DNA of 64,000 bases from Arthrobacter sp. SLBN-122 (GCF_006715165.1 NZ_VFMS01000001.1:3596001-3660000), one strand, 5' to 3'. Numbered from the stretch's first letter, positions 26,499-36,210 are shown. Made by a program: numbers and translations. Notes: generated from the sequence alone by a model not told the origin.

Positions 26499-27488
26499 AT
26501 GAGTGATGTCTCGCTGGTCGCGCGCTTCGATGCGCTCCTCGCCGACCTGGACGGAGTGGTCTACGCCGGGCCCCACGCCATTCCCGGAGCCGTGGATTCA
26601 CTGCGGCAGCTCTCCGGTTTGGGAATCGGCCTCGGCTACGTGACCAATAACGCCTCCCGCTCCCCGGGAGAGGTTGCAGCCCATCTCCGCGAGCTGGGTG
26701 CTCCTGCCGAGGACGACCAGGTGGTCAGCTCATCCCAGGCAGCCGCCGAGCTGCTCGCCTCGCTGCTGGCACCAGGGTCAAGGATCCTCATCACGGGCAG
26801 CCCTGCGCTGGCCCGGGAAATCGAGCTCGTGGGCCTGGTGCCCGTGGGCAGCCAGGCGGAGGACCCAGTGGCGGTGGTCCAGGGGTTCAGCCCCGCCATT
26901 GGCTGGAAGGACCTGGCGGAAGCCACCTACGTGGTGTCCGCCGGAGCGTTGTGGGTGGCCACCAACACGGACATGTCCATTCCCCAGGCGCGGGGCATCG
27001 CTCCGGGTAACGGCACCCTGGTTGCCGCCGTCGCTGCTGCCACCGGCCAACAGCCCAGGGTCGCCGGAAAGCCCGAGGCGCCGCTGTTCCACTCGGCCGC
27101 CAAGCGCCTCGGAGCGGAGCGTCCCCTGGTGGTGGGCGACCGGCTGGACACGGACATCCTGGGCGGCAACAATGCCGGCTTTGCCACCGTGGCTGTCCTG
27201 ACCGGCGTCGACACACGCGAAACCATCCTCGCCGCAAGGTCGGCGGAACGGCCCGACTACATCATCGAAAACCTGACGGACCTGCACCGCCCATACCCGG
27301 AGGTCACGCACGACGACGGCACCTACACGTGCGGCCAGTCAACGGCACGCGTGGCCAACGGAGCGGTGGGCATCATTGGCAGCAAGGATCACCTCGACTC
27401 CTGGCGTGCCGCATGCGCAGCCTGGTGGGCGGAGACACCCGGCGCCGCAGCCCCGCAGGCACCCAAGCTGGTGTGGCTGGATCACTAG
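26499..27488 (+). CDS. HAD-IIA family phosphatase (glycerol-3-phosphate/phosphoglycolate phosphatase type)
   Basis: A 329-residue haloacid-dehalogenase hydrolase. Motif I is ALLADLDGVVYAG (nucleophile and acid Asp), motif II the TNN in YVTNNASRSP, and motif IV is VVGDRLDTDILGGNNAG. The C2 cap between them places it in the IIA (NagD) group. The M. tuberculosis gene at this position, Rv1692, is a glycerol-3-phosphate phosphatase, so recycling of glycerol-3-phosphate or clearing of phosphoglycolate is the best guess. It begins 6 nt after the TPR gene. Its TAG stop lies inside the -10 element of the next gene. Confidence 0.9.
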   Translation: MSDVSLVARFDALLADLDGVVYAGPHAIPGAVDSLRQLSGLGIGLGYVTNNASRSPGEVAAHLRELGAPAEDDQVVSSSQAAAELLASLLAPGSRILITGSPALAREIELVGLVPVGSQAEDPVAVVQGFSPAIGWKDLAEATYVVSAGALWVATNTDMSIPQARGIAPGNGTLVAAVAAATGQQPRVAGKPEAPLFHSAAKRLGAERPLVVGDRLDTDILGGNNAGFATVAVLTGVDTRETILAARSAERPDYIIENLTDLHRPYPEVTHDDGTYTCGQSTARVANGAVGIIGSKDHLDSWRAACAAWWAETPGAAAPQAPKLVWLDH

Positions 27489-27491
27489 ACT
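27486..27491 (+). promoter_or_regulatory. -10 element TAGACT of a leaderless promoter
   Basis: TAGACT ends 6 nt before ATG 27498. Its first three bases are the stop codon of the preceding gene. Confidence 0.5.
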
Positions 27492-27497
27492 GGTTCA

Positions 27498-27734
27498 ATG
27501 ACTGAGCTGACCGAACCGGACGATGCCACAGCCCGGCCGGCACCCGAGTGGCCTCAGCCAGGCGGGCAGGACATCACCGATCCGGAGGTGTCGCAGGCCA
27601 TCGCCGGGCTTTTCGAGCTGCCCGGGCTGCCTGTCGGGGACCACGAGACCGTCTACAACGGGCTTCATGACGAATTGCTGGCCGCCCTCAACAGCGATCC
27701 CGCAGAGCCCGGCCCCACCGTGAGTGAAGCCTGA
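27498..27734 (+). CDS. small conserved hypothetical protein upstream of tlyA
   Basis: A 78-residue acidic, proline-rich protein with no membrane segment. Its only structured-looking part is VYNGLHDELLAALNSD near the C-terminus, a short amphipathic helix. A small gene at this place is also present in mycobacteria (Rv1693), so it is probably conserved, but its function is unknown. Start ATG 27498 is leaderless-type; its TGA shares a base with the tlyA ATG (TGATG). Confidence 0.75.
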   Translation: MTELTEPDDATARPAPEWPQPGGQDITDPEVSQAIAGLFELPGLPVGDHETVYNGLHDELLAALNSDPAEPGPTVSEA

Positions 27735-28549
27735 TGCCGGTGCGCCTCGACCAGGCACTGGTGGCGCGCGGACTGGCGAGGTCCCGCACCCATGCCGCGT
27801 CGCTGATCAGCGAAGGCAAGGTCAGATCCGGCGGCGAGGTCCTCAGCAAAGCGTCGCTTCAAGTGGACGACAGCCGGGACCTCGCCGTCGACCACGATGA
27901 CCAGGACACCTACGCCAGCCGCGCCGGCCACAAGCTGGCCGGTGCCCTCGACGCCTTCCCTGATGTCTCGGTGGAAGGCAAAAGGTGCCTTGACGCCGGC
28001 GCCTCCACCGGGGGCTTCACCGACGTCCTCCTTCGGCGGGGCGCCGCACACGTGGTGGCGGTCGACGTCGGACACGGCCAGTTGGTGCCGCACCTCCGCA
28101 GCGATCCGCGCGTGGACGTCCACGAAGGCCTGAACGTCAGGTACATGGCGCCGGCCGACATCGGCGGCCCCGCAGCACTGACGGTCGCGGACCTGTCGTT
28201 CATTTCCCTCACCCTGGTGATCCAGCCGCTGGCGGACTGCACGGAGCCCGGTGGAGACCTGGTGCTGATGGTCAAGCCCCAGTTCGAAATCGGCAAGGAC
28301 CGCCTGGGCCGGACCGGCGTGGTCACGTCGGAGCGCGAGCGGCGGATGGCCGTGGAGAAGGTGGCCAGGGCAGCGCTCGACGCCGGCCTGGACCTGTGCG
28401 GCCTGGCGGCCAGTCCACTGCCCGGGCAGGACGGAAACGTCGAATACTTCCTGTGGATAAAACGCAGGATCAGCAAAGACTTGCCTAAGATCGAAGAGCG
28501 AGAGGCAGCAGCCGCTGCGTTGCTCGGACAAATCTGGCCGAACCACTAG
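27734..28549 (+). CDS. tlyA: TlyA-type rRNA 2'-O-ribose methyltransferase
   Basis: A 271-residue enzyme with an N-terminal S4 RNA-binding domain (RLDQALVARGLARSRTHAAS) and a C-terminal FtsJ-like SAM methyltransferase domain (CLDAGASTGGFTDVLLRRGA, motif I). In mycobacteria TlyA methylates 16S C1409 and 23S C1920 and makes ribosomes sensitive to capreomycin. The ATG overlaps the preceding stop by one base. It is followed after 13 nt by the NAD kinase gene. Confidence 0.94.
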   Translation: MPVRLDQALVARGLARSRTHAASLISEGKVRSGGEVLSKASLQVDDSRDLAVDHDDQDTYASRAGHKLAGALDAFPDVSVEGKRCLDAGASTGGFTDVLLRRGAAHVVAVDVGHGQLVPHLRSDPRVDVHEGLNVRYMAPADIGGPAALTVADLSFISLTLVIQPLADCTEPGGDLVLMVKPQFEIGKDRLGRTGVVTSERERRMAVEKVARAALDAGLDLCGLAASPLPGQDGNVEYFLWIKRRISKDLPKIEEREAAAAALLGQIWPNH

Positions 28550-28562
28550 AGAGCGGAACCTG

Positions 28563-29588
28563 ATGAGCAGGCGTGTACTGGTCCTTGCCCACACCGGCCG
28601 CGAGGAGTCGCTGAAGGCCGCCTGGGAAGCCTGCGCGCTGCTGCACGCCTCGGGCATAGTTCCCGTGATGCAGGAGTCCGAGCTGGGGGACATGGAACGG
28701 TTCTTCGGGCATCTGGCCCAGCCGGTGGAGGTCCTTCACGACCATGTTCAGCTGCCCGATGTGGAACTCGTCATGGTCCTTGGCGGTGACGGCACCATCC
28801 TGCGGGCCGCCGAACTGGTCCGCGAAGTGGATGTGCCGCTGCTGGGCGTCAACCTGGGCCACGTGGGTTTCCTGGCCGAAAGCGAACGAGCAGACCTTGC
28901 CCAGACCGTCGAGTGGATTGCCAGCCGCGAGTACACGGTTGAAGAACGCATGACCATCGATGTCCAGGTGTGGGTCCGGGGCCAGAAGATTTGGCACACC
29001 TGGGCTTTAAACGAGGCCGCCATCGAGAAGGCCAACCGCGAACGCATGCTCGAGGTCGTGACCGAAGTGGACGAGCGCCCGTTGACGTCCTTCGGTTCCG
29101 ACGGGATCGTGCTGGCCACCCCCACAGGGTCCACGGCCTACGCGTTCTCCGCGGGCGGACCGGTGGTCTGGCCGGAAGTGGAAGCCCTGGTGATAGTCCC
29201 CATCAGCGCCCATGCGCTCTTCGCCAAGCCCCTCGTGGTGTCGCCGCGGTCAAAGCTCGCCGTGGAGGTCCTAAGCCGCACGGACGCCCAGGGCGTGCTG
29301 TGGTGCGATGGCCGGCGTTCGGTGGACCTGCCGCCCGGCGCCCGCGTGGAAGTGACCAAGTCCGCCACTCCCGTCCGGCTGGCGCGCACCCACCAGACGC
29401 CGTTCTCGGCCCGCCTGGTCCGAAAGTTCGAGCTGCCCATCCACGGCTGGCGGGGCCCGGTGCCCAAGTCTGATGCGGTGCATACCGGCCCCATTCCCAT
29501 TGTGCGGACCCCGCGGCCCATGCCGCCGCTGCCGGTACCGCATGTGGAGAACCCCGGCAGCGATCCCGATCCGTCGACTGCAAAGTGA
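28563..29588 (+). CDS. nadK: NAD kinase
   Basis: Makes NADP+ from NAD+ using ATP or polyphosphate. The 341-residue protein contains the catalytic VLGGDGTILRAAEL, the conserved NEAAIEK, GSDGIVLATPTGSTAYAFSAGGP split by the substrate loop, and ISAHALFAKPLV. The last 50 residues are proline-rich and probably disordered. Followed 4 nt later by recN, an order seen widely in actinobacteria. Confidence 0.95.
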   Translation: MSRRVLVLAHTGREESLKAAWEACALLHASGIVPVMQESELGDMERFFGHLAQPVEVLHDHVQLPDVELVMVLGGDGTILRAAELVREVDVPLLGVNLGHVGFLAESERADLAQTVEWIASREYTVEERMTIDVQVWVRGQKIWHTWALNEAAIEKANRERMLEVVTEVDERPLTSFGSDGIVLATPTGSTAYAFSAGGPVVWPEVEALVIVPISAHALFAKPLVVSPRSKLAVEVLSRTDAQGVLWCDGRRSVDLPPGARVEVTKSATPVRLARTHQTPFSARLVRKFELPIHGWRGPVPKSDAVHTGPIPIVRTPRPMPPLPVPHVENPGSDPDPSTAK

Positions 29589-29592
29589 ATCC

Positions 29593-31332
29593 ATGCTTGA
29601 AGAACTGAGAATCCGCGATCTCGGCGTCATCACCGACGCAACGCTTCCGCTCGGCCCGGGACTGAGCGTTGTCACCGGCGAAACCGGCGCGGGCAAGACG
29701 ATGGTGGTCACCGCCGTCGGGTTGCTCCTGGGCGCCCGTTCGGATGCCGGCGCCGTCCGCAGCGGCGCCAAGAGCGCCACGGCAGAAGCCGTGCTGAAAC
29801 TCGACGCCGGGCACCCGGCCATCGCCCGTGCCCTTGAGGCCGGTGCCGAGGCGGAGGAGTTCGACGGCGGCGCGGAGCTGATCCTGGCCCGCCGGCTGGG
29901 TGCGGACGGACGCAGCCGTGCGTTCCTGGGTGGCCGGGCCGCCCCCGTGGGCGTCCTGGCAGAGATCGGTGAGTCACTGGTGGTGGTGCATGGCCAGTCA
30001 GACCAGATCCGGCTCAAAAGCGCCACGGCGCAGCGTGAAGCGCTGGACAAGTTCGCCGGCGACGCCCTGGCCGGCCCGCTGGCCAGCTACCAGGAGCTGT
30101 ACAACCACTGGAAGTCCAGCCAGGCGGAGCTGGACACCCTTCGCAGCGCAGCACGGGACAGGCTCCGTGAGGCAGAATCCCTTGAGGCGGCCTTGGCCGA
30201 GATCGACGAGGTGGATCCGCAGCCGGGGGAGGACGAGCTGCTCAAGGCCGAGGCCGTGAAGCTTGCCAACGTGGAGGAGTTGCGGATCGCCGCCAGCACC
30301 GCGCACGAGGCACTCATCGCCGAGGACTTCGGCGAAACCGGGGATGCCACCACGCTGGTGGATTCCGCCAAAAGGACCCTCGAACACGTGGCGGAGCATG
30401 ATGCGGAGCTCGGTTCCGCAGCGGCCCGGCTGGCCGAGGTGGGTTTCCTGCTCAACGACATCGCCACCGAACTGGCCAGCTACCAGGCCGGCCTGGACAC
30501 GGAGGGCCCGGAACGGCTCGCCGAAATCGAGGACCGGCGCGCCGCCTTGGCCAAGCTGGTCCGCAAGTACGCCCCCACCATCGACGAAGTGCTGGAGTGG
30601 GCGGAAAAGGCGCGGATCCGCTTCGACGAGCTGCAGGACGATTCCTCCCGCATCGAGTCCCTGGACGCTGAAGTGGTCCGTGCCGAAGCAGAACTGAAGA
30701 AGCAGTCAGCTGCCGTCAGCAAAATCCGCGCCAAGGCCGCCAAGGACCTGTCCGGCCGGGTCAGCGCTGAACTCAAGGCCCTGGCCATGGCCGACGCCAC
30801 CCTGGTGATCACCATTGAGCCGGCGGGGCAGCTGGGCCCGCACGGCGCGGACGAGATCAGTTTCCTGCTGCAGCCGCATTCCGGCGCCCCGGCCCGGCCG
30901 TTGGGCAAGGGCGCGTCCGGCGGTGAACTGTCCCGCGTCATGCTGGCCATCGAAGTGGTGCTTGCCGCCGTCGACCCCGTCCCCACGTTTGTCTTCGACG
31001 AGGTGGACGCGGGCGTTGGCGGCCGGGCCGCCGTCGAGATCGGCCGCCGCCTGGCCATGCTGGCACGCCACGTGCAGGTGCTGGTGGTCACGCACCTTCC
31101 GCAGGTGGCGGCGTTCGCGGACCAGCACATCACCGTGACCAAAACCTCAGTCAGGGGAGCCGACGGCGGCACGGCCACCGGGTTCACCTCCAGTGACGTG
31201 CGGCTGCTTGACGGCCCGGAGCGGGTGCGTGAGCTCGCCCGCATGCTGGCGGGCCAGGAGGACTCGGAATCGGCCCGGGCGCACGCCCAGGAACTGCTGG
31301 ACGACGCCAAGCTCCTGCCGCAGCGGGCCTGA
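29593..31332 (+). CDS. recN: DNA repair protein RecN
   Basis: SMC-like ATPase acting early in double-strand-break repair. The 579-residue product has Walker A GETGAGKTMVV, a long central coiled coil (about residues 150-370), the ABC signature KGASGGELSRVMLAIEV and Walker B FVFDEVDAGVGG. ATG 29593 (MLEELRIRDLGVI, the family start) is preferred over an upstream frame start in nadK. There is no steA/steB pair between recN and pyrG, unlike in mycobacteria and corynebacteria. Confidence 0.95.
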   Translation: MLEELRIRDLGVITDATLPLGPGLSVVTGETGAGKTMVVTAVGLLLGARSDAGAVRSGAKSATAEAVLKLDAGHPAIARALEAGAEAEEFDGGAELILARRLGADGRSRAFLGGRAAPVGVLAEIGESLVVVHGQSDQIRLKSATAQREALDKFAGDALAGPLASYQELYNHWKSSQAELDTLRSAARDRLREAESLEAALAEIDEVDPQPGEDELLKAEAVKLANVEELRIAASTAHEALIAEDFGETGDATTLVDSAKRTLEHVAEHDAELGSAAARLAEVGFLLNDIATELASYQAGLDTEGPERLAEIEDRRAALAKLVRKYAPTIDEVLEWAEKARIRFDELQDDSSRIESLDAEVVRAEAELKKQSAAVSKIRAKAAKDLSGRVSAELKALAMADATLVITIEPAGQLGPHGADEISFLLQPHSGAPARPLGKGASGGELSRVMLAIEVVLAAVDPVPTFVFDEVDAGVGGRAAVEIGRRLAMLARHVQVLVVTHLPQVAAFADQHITVTKTSVRGADGGTATGFTSSDVRLLDGPERVRELARMLAGQEDSESARAHAQELLDDAKLLPQRA

Positions 31333-31363
31333 CGGAACAGCCACGGGAAGGCGCAATTGATGA

Positions 31364-31369
31364 TAGGCT
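31364..31369 (+). promoter_or_regulatory. -10 element TAGGCT upstream of pyrG
   Basis: TAGGCT ends 8 nt before GTG 31378, again without a ribosome site, compatible with a leaderless transcript. Confidence 0.45.
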
Positions 31370-31377
31370 CGAATTCC

Positions 31378-33135
31378 GTGGTGCAGCGATCAAATTCCCG
31401 TGTAAATTCCCGGTTCCCGGGCTCCTCCAAGACGACCAAGCACATCTTCGTCACCGGCGGTGTGGCGTCCTCGCTCGGCAAGGGACTGACGGCGTCCAGC
31501 CTTGGTCATCTGCTGCGGGCACGCGGCCTGTCCGTCACGATGCAGAAGCTCGATCCCTACCTGAACGTGGATCCGGGCACAATGAACCCGTTCCAGCACG
31601 GCGAGGTCTTCGTCACCGACGATGGCGCCGAGACGGACCTGGACATCGGGCACTACGAGCGCTTCCTTGACGAAAACCTCGAAGGTTCCGCGAACGTGAC
31701 CACCGGGCAGGTGTACTCCACCGTGATTGCCAAGGAGCGCCGCGGCGAATACCTCGGTGACACCGTCCAAGTCATCCCGCACATCACGGATGAGATCAAG
31801 CGCCGTATGCGCCTGCCTGCAGAAGGCAACAACGCCCCGGACGTCATCATCACGGAAATCGGCGGCACCGTCGGGGATATCGAATCCCAGCCGTTCCTGG
31901 AATCCGCCCGCCAGGTCCGCCAGGACATCGGCCGGAACAACGTCTTCTTCGCCCATGTCTCCCTGGTGCCCTACATCGGCCCGTCCCAGGAACTGAAGAC
32001 CAAGCCCACCCAGCACTCCGTGGCCGCGCTTCGCTCCATCGGCATCCAGCCCGAGGCGATCGTGATCCGCTCTGACCGCGAGGTCCCCGAAGCGATGCGC
32101 GCAAAGATCGGACGCATGTGCGACGTCGACATCGAAGCCGTTATCGGCTGCCCGGATGCGCCGAGCATCTACGACATCCCCAAGACCCTGCACTCCCAGG
32201 GCCTGGACTCCTACATCGTCCGCGCCCTGGACCTGCCGTTCAAGGATGTTGACTGGACCAGCTGGGACAAATTGCTTGAAGCCGTCCACAACCCCAAGCA
32301 CCACGTCGAGATTGCCCTGGTGGGCAAGTACATCGATCTCCCCGACGCCTACCTGTCGGTCACCGAAGCGCTGCGCGCCGGCGGCTTCGCCAACGACACC
32401 AAGGTCAAGATCCGCTGGGTCCCGTCGGACGAATGCGAGACCCGCGAAGGCGCCATCAAGGCGCTGGACGGTGTCGACGCCATCTGCGTGCCCGGCGGCT
32501 TCGGCATCCGCGGCCTCGAAGGCAAGCTCGGCGCCCTGAAGTTCGCCCGCGAAACCAAGCTTCCCGTGCTGGGCCTGTGCCTTGGCCTGCAGTGCATGGT
32601 CATCGAGTACGCCCGCAACGTGGTGGGCCTGGAGGGCGCCTCTTCCAGCGAGTTCGAGCCGGACTCCAAATACCCGGTAATCGCCACCATGGAGGAGCAG
32701 CTGGAGTACGTTGAAGGCCGCGGTGACCTTGGCGGCACCATGCGTTTGGGGCTCTACGAAGCCAAACTGGATGAAGGCTCGGTCATCGCCGGAACGTACG
32801 GCAAAACCACCGTCAGCGAACGTCACCGGCACCGGTACGAAGTCAACAACAAGTACCGCCAGCAGATCGCGGACAAGGGCCTGGTATTTTCCGGCACGTC
32901 CCCGGACGGCAAGCTGGTGGAATTTGTTGAACTGCCCGCCGATGTCCACCCGTACTACGTTGCAACCCAGGCCCACCCCGAACTGAGCTCGCGGCCCACC
33001 CGCCCGCACCCGCTGTTCGCCGGCCTGGTCAAGGCTGCCCTGGACCACCAGGGCGTGAACCGCCATGACGCTGCCGACACGGCTGTGCCCGCGGCCGGGG
33101 AGCCTGCAGCATCGGGTACCGTTACCGCTAAGTAG
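31378..33135 (+). CDS. pyrG: CTP synthase
   Basis: Aminates UTP to CTP with glutamine and ATP. The 585-residue product has the synthetase domain ([35 protein letters not shown]) and a class I glutaminase domain with nucleophile Cys in [13 protein letters not shown] and the His-Glu pair in [12 protein letters not shown] 31378 is chosen on promoter spacing; GTG 31381 is equally possible. About 17 residues precede the conserved TKHIFVTGG, and the length matches actinobacterial homologues. Followed by a Nudix gene. Confidence 0.95.
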   Translation: MVQRSNSRVNSRFPGSSKTTKHIFVTGGVASSLGKGLTASSLGHLLRARGLSVTMQKLDPYLNVDPGTMNPFQHGEVFVTDDGAETDLDIGHYERFLDENLEGSANVTTGQVYSTVIAKERRGEYLGDTVQVIPHITDEIKRRMRLPAEGNNAPDVIITEIGGTVGDIESQPFLESARQVRQDIGRNNVFFAHVSLVPYIGPSQELKTKPTQHSVAALRSIGIQPEAIVIRSDREVPEAMRAKIGRMCDVDIEAVIGCPDAPSIYDIPKTLHSQGLDSYIVRALDLPFKDVDWTSWDKLLEAVHNPKHHVEIALVGKYIDLPDAYLSVTEALRAGGFANDTKVKIRWVPSDECETREGAIKALDGVDAICVPGGFGIRGLEGKLGALKFARETKLPVLGLCLGLQCMVIEYARNVVGLEGASSSEFEPDSKYPVIATMEEQLEYVEGRGDLGGTMRLGLYEAKLDEGSVIAGTYGKTTVSERHRHRYEVNNKYRQQIADKGLVFSGTSPDGKLVEFVELPADVHPYYVATQAHPELSSRPTRPHPLFAGLVKAALDHQGVNRHDAADTAVPAAGEPAASGTVTAK

Positions 33136-33160
33136 TCAAGAGAACAAAAAGGACGGCGCG

Positions 33161-33820
33161 ATGCCTGGTACACCTGAAGCCACCCCTGCCAAACAGGTTT
33201 CGGATGCACCAAGCCCGCGCCGTCTTTTGTCTACGGAGAAGGTCTACCAGGGCCGGATCTGGGACGTTGTCAGCGACACTTTCCAGCTCTCCGATTCCGG
33301 CGACGCGCTCACCCGCGATTACATCGAACACCCCGGCGCAGTCGCGGTCCTGCCCATGAACGATGAGGGGCAGGTCCTGCTGTTGAAGCAGTACCGGCAT
33401 CCGGTGGGCATGGACCTCTGGGAGGTTCCCGCCGGACTGCTGGATGTCGAAGGCGAAGGCTTCGTGGAGGGTGCCGCCCGCGAACTGGCCGAGGAGGCGG
33501 ACCTTGCCGCCGGAACCTGGAACGTCCTGGCCGATCTCTTCAATTCCCCGGGATCCTCCAGCGAGGCCATCCGCATCTACCTTGCCCGTGACCTCACCGA
33601 AGTGCCGCACCATGAGCGCCACGAACGGACGGACGAGGAAGCCGAGATCGAGTTCCACTGGATCTCCCTGGACGATGCCGTTGCGTCCGTCCTGGCCGGG
33701 CGCCTGCACAACCCGTCCGCCGTCGTCGGGATCCTTGCCGCCGCTGCCGCCCGCGCCGCCAACTATGAAGGGCTTCGCCCCGCCGACGCCCCCTGGCCCG
33801 CGCACCCCAGCCAGCGCTGA
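33161..33820 (+). CDS. Nudix hydrolase, ADP-ribose pyrophosphatase type
   Basis: A 219-residue protein with the Nudix box [24 protein letters not shown] (split here by wording: G-x5-E-x7-REL-x-EE) and upstream [21 protein letters not shown], typical of ADP-ribose diphosphatases such as M. tuberculosis Rv1700 at the same location. It would cleave ADP-ribose to AMP and ribose-5-phosphate. ATG 33161 follows AAAGGACG; a longer frame upstream is inside pyrG. The stop overlaps the xerD ATG by one base. Confidence 0.92.
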   Translation: MPGTPEATPAKQVSDAPSPRRLLSTEKVYQGRIWDVVSDTFQLSDSGDALTRDYIEHPGAVAVLPMNDEGQVLLLKQYRHPVGMDLWEVPAGLLDVEGEGFVEGAARELAEEADLAAGTWNVLADLFNSPGSSSEAIRIYLARDLTEVPHHERHERTDEEAEIEFHWISLDDAVASVLAGRLHNPSAVVGILAAAAARAANYEGLRPADAPWPAHPSQR

Positions 33821-34875
33821 TGGCAGGTGCTTCGGTAAGCGCAGGTGCTTCGGTAAGCGTGGCCCCTTCGGCTGAAGCGGCATCTGCGGTTGAACCGGTT
33901 CCGGGCACGGGAACCGCTGCCGCTGCCGCCGCGCCAGTGCCTCCAGCCATCGACCGTGGAATCACGGACTATCTGCAGCACATGGGGGTGGAACGGGGAC
34001 TGGCCGCGAACACGCTGGCAGCCTACCGCCGCGACCTTGCCCGGTACGCCCGCTACCTGGCAGCAGCCGGCTGCGCGCGGCCGGAGGACATCACCCGGCA
34101 CCACGTCACCGGTTATGTCCGTGCCCTTTCGGACGGTTCCGACGGCGGCTCCACCCTGGGGGTCCGGTCTGCGGCCCGGACGGTGGTGGCGGTACGCGGC
34201 CTGCACAAGTTCTGGGCCCTTGAGGGCCACACGCCGGCCGATCCAGCCCGCGACGTCCATCCCCCCATGGCCGGCAAGCGGCTGCCCAAGGCCATCACCG
34301 TTGACGAGGTGACCCGCATCCTTGAAGCGGCAGGAACCGACACCGCCGCCGGACTGCGGGACCGCGCCCTGCTCGAATTCCTCTATTCCACCGGCGCCAG
34401 GATCAGCGAAGCCGTGGGACTGGATGTGGACGACATCTCCCTCGCGGAGCCGGAGTCCGGGCCTGCCATTGTCCGGCTGTTCGGCAAGGGATCGAAGGAA
34501 CGGCTGGTGCCGCTGGGCTCCTATGGGGCCCGGGCGCTGGACGCTTACCTGGTCCGCGGCCGGCCGCTGCTCGCCGCCAAAGGCAAAGGCACCCCGGCCT
34601 TGTTCCTGAATGCCCGCGGCGGCAGGATCAGTCGGCAGAGCGCCTGGACCATCCTGAAGGTGGCGGCGGAGAAGGCCAACATCACCCGGGACGTCTCACC
34701 ACACACGCTCCGGCACTCCTTCGCCACCCACCTGCTCGAAGGCGGCGCGGATGTCCGGGTGGTCCAGGAACTCCTGGGCCATGCATCCGTGACCACCACC
34801 CAGGTGTACACCCTGGTCACGGCCGATACGCTCCGGGAGATCTACGCGGCCGCCCATCCCCGGGCGCTCGGCTGA
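33820..34875 (+). CDS. xerD: tyrosine recombinase XerD
   Basis: Resolves chromosome dimers at dif with a partner recombinase. Residues 50-140 form the SAM-like core-binding domain ([19 protein letters not shown]), followed by the catalytic domain: Arg in [42 protein letters not shown] with the Tyr nucleophile. The protein is 351 residues against about 300 usual, because of a low-complexity Ala/Ser/Val N-terminus that begins with a duplicated AGASVS. The ATG overlaps the preceding stop (TGATG); a GTG around 33940 would give a normal-length protein. Confidence 0.92.
   Translation: MAGASVSAGASVSVAPSAEAASAVEPVPGTGTAAAAAAPVPPAIDRGITDYLQHMGVERGLAANTLAAYRRDLARYARYLAAAGCARPEDITRHHVTGYVRALSDGSDGGSTLGVRSAARTVVAVRGLHKFWALEGHTPADPARDVHPPMAGKRLPKAITVDEVTRILEAAGTDTAAGLRDRALLEFLYSTGARISEAVGLDVDDISLAEPESGPAIVRLFGKGSKERLVPLGSYGARALDAYLVRGRPLLAAKGKGTPALFLNARGGRISRQSAWTILKVAAEKANITRDVSPHTLRHSFATHLLEGGADVRVVQELLGHASVTTTQVYTLVTADTLREIYAAAHPRALG
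33823..33858 (+). repeat. 18-bp tandem duplication in the xerD 5' end
   Basis: GCAGGTGCTTCGGTAAGC occurs twice head-to-tail, encoding AGASVS twice. An exact in-frame duplication in a disordered region. Confidence 0.9.
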
Positions 34876-34879
34876 AGTT

Positions 34880-35599
34880 TTAGAACAGCGCCTCAATGGT
34901 GAGTTCCACGGGGCCCAGCAGGAAAGCCAGCACGGAGGTGCCCATGCCGGCAAGCAGCATCAGTCCCGGATGTGCGAGGCCAAGCACCACCCGGCGCAGC
35001 CGTGGCCGGCCGCGGAGGAACGATTTCGGTACCCGCGAGAGCGTGGGTACCTGCCGCCAGCCGCGAAGCCTCCGCAGGAACCACGCGCACCGGGCAACAA
35101 ACGCCAGCCACAGGACGGCCACCACCAGCGGGACGAGGGCCGCCATCAGGGTGAAGCCCAGGGCGGTGACTTCACGCTCGGAGTCACCCGCCACGGCCTG
35201 GATGGTGGTTGAGATGGAGGCACTCAGTACCACCGAGATGGCCCAGACCATGAATGCAGCAACCAGGGCCAGGAAACGCACGAAGAACAGGCCCAAAACC
35301 GACTCCCTGGCGGCCTTCACCTGCTGCCGGGGCGTCACGTGGAGCACGGCCAGGGTGCTGAGCAGCGTGGGGAGGGCTGCCGCAGCCACCAGCAGATACC
35401 ACGTCCACCCTGCCAGGTCCACGAATTCATCGGTGCCAATGAGCGCTGTCCACACACAGGCCCAGGCCCAGCCCCAGTACAAAGGGTTGCGTACCAGCCA
35501 CTCCGGCAGGCGGGCGTCAATGGTCGAGTTGCGGGCCGGCCGTATCCCGTGGGCTGTTTCGGGAGTCACACGTAGAGCTTGGCATATCCGCCGCCCCAT
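34880..35599 (-). CDS. hypothetical membrane protein
   Basis: A 239-residue protein with about five hydrophobic segments: YWGWAWACVWTALIG, AGWTWYLLVAAAALPTLLS, LGLFFVRFLALVAAFMVWAI, LGFTLMAALVPLVVAVLWLA and LGLAHPGLMLLAGMGTSVLAFL, with a basic loop (FLRRLRGWRQVPTLSRVPKS) between the last two. I do not recognise the family. It is convergent with xerD, whose stop is only 4 nt away. The start is unsure: ATG 35599 has no ribosome site, and GTG 35569 (VTPETAHGIRP) is a good alternative. Confidence 0.7.
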   Translation of the reverse strand: MGRRICQALRVTPETAHGIRPARNSTIDARLPEWLVRNPLYWGWAWACVWTALIGTDEFVDLAGWTWYLLVAAAALPTLLSTLAVLHVTPRQQVKAARESVLGLFFVRFLALVAAFMVWAISVVLSASISTTIQAVAGDSEREVTALGFTLMAALVPLVVAVLWLAFVARCAWFLRRLRGWRQVPTLSRVPKSFLRGRPRLRRVVLGLAHPGLMLLAGMGTSVLAFLLGPVELTIEALF

Positions 35600-35630
35600 G
35601 GCGCGTGCCGCAGGGAACTTCCGGACCCCC

Positions 35631-35636
35631 TAGGCT
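35631..35636 (+). promoter_or_regulatory. -10 element TAGGCT of a leaderless promoter
   Basis: TAGGCT ends 7 nt before the ATG at 35644. Confidence 0.5.
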
Positions 35637-35643
35637 TGAATGC

Positions 35644-36126
35644 ATGACTGCAGCCCGGGTTACCCTTTGCTTCCTGCTCCGCGACGGCGCCGGCGGGACC
35701 GAAGTACTCCTTGGGCTGAAGCAAACCGGTTTCGGCCGCGGCAAGATCGTGGGCGTCGGCGGCCACGTGGAACCGGGGGAGTCGGACGCCCAGGCCGTCA
35801 TCCGGGAGGTTCTGGAAGAAACCGGCGTAGTGCTGCAGATGGAGGACCTGGTGGACGCAGGATCGGTCCATTTTGTCTTTCCGGCCCGGCCGGAATGGGA
35901 TATGCAGACCAGGCTCTTCACCGCCCGGACCTGGCAGGGCGAGCCCGCACCCAGCGAGGAGATCGTGCCTGAATGGTTCCGCGTGGATACGCTGCCGGTG
36001 GACCGCATGTGGCAGGACGCGGACCACTGGCTGCCGGTGGTGCTGGAAGGCCGCACGGTCAAGGTGGTGGTCACCATGCACACCGACAACGAGTCGGTCG
36101 CCTCCTCCCGGAGCCTGCTGGAGTAA
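35644..36126 (+). CDS. Nudix hydrolase, MutT/MTH1-like (8-oxo-dGTP diphosphatase type)
   Basis: A 160-residue protein with a full Nudix box: GHVEPGESDAQAVIREVLEE, preceded by LLGLKQTGFGRGKIVGVGG, which closely resembles the MTH1 substrate loop rather than bacterial MutT. Cleaning oxidised nucleotides is therefore the likely role. It starts at ATG 35644 (MTAARVTLCFLLRDG), leaderless-type; the frame is open upstream but lacks a start signal. It is monocistronic and ends in a hairpin shared with prpC. Confidence 0.85.
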   Translation: MTAARVTLCFLLRDGAGGTEVLLGLKQTGFGRGKIVGVGGHVEPGESDAQAVIREVLEETGVVLQMEDLVDAGSVHFVFPARPEWDMQTRLFTARTWQGEPAPSEEIVPEWFRVDTLPVDRMWQDADHWLPVVLEGRTVKVVVTMHTDNESVASSRSLLE

Positions 36127-36140
36127 GCGGTTAAACGCCT

Positions 36141-36192
36141 GACGGCGGCCGGGCACCGGTCGCATTCACGCGAAAGGTGCCCACCCGCCGTC
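36141..36192. terminator. bidirectional terminator between mutT-like gene and prpC
   Basis: GACGGCGGccGGGCACC (36141-36157) pairs with GGTGCCCacCCGCCGTC (36176-36192), 15 pairs with one internal 2-nt bulge and an 18-nt loop, midway between two convergent stops. Confidence 0.75.
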
Positions 36193-36210
36193 GGACGTTC
36201 CTGCTAAAGC

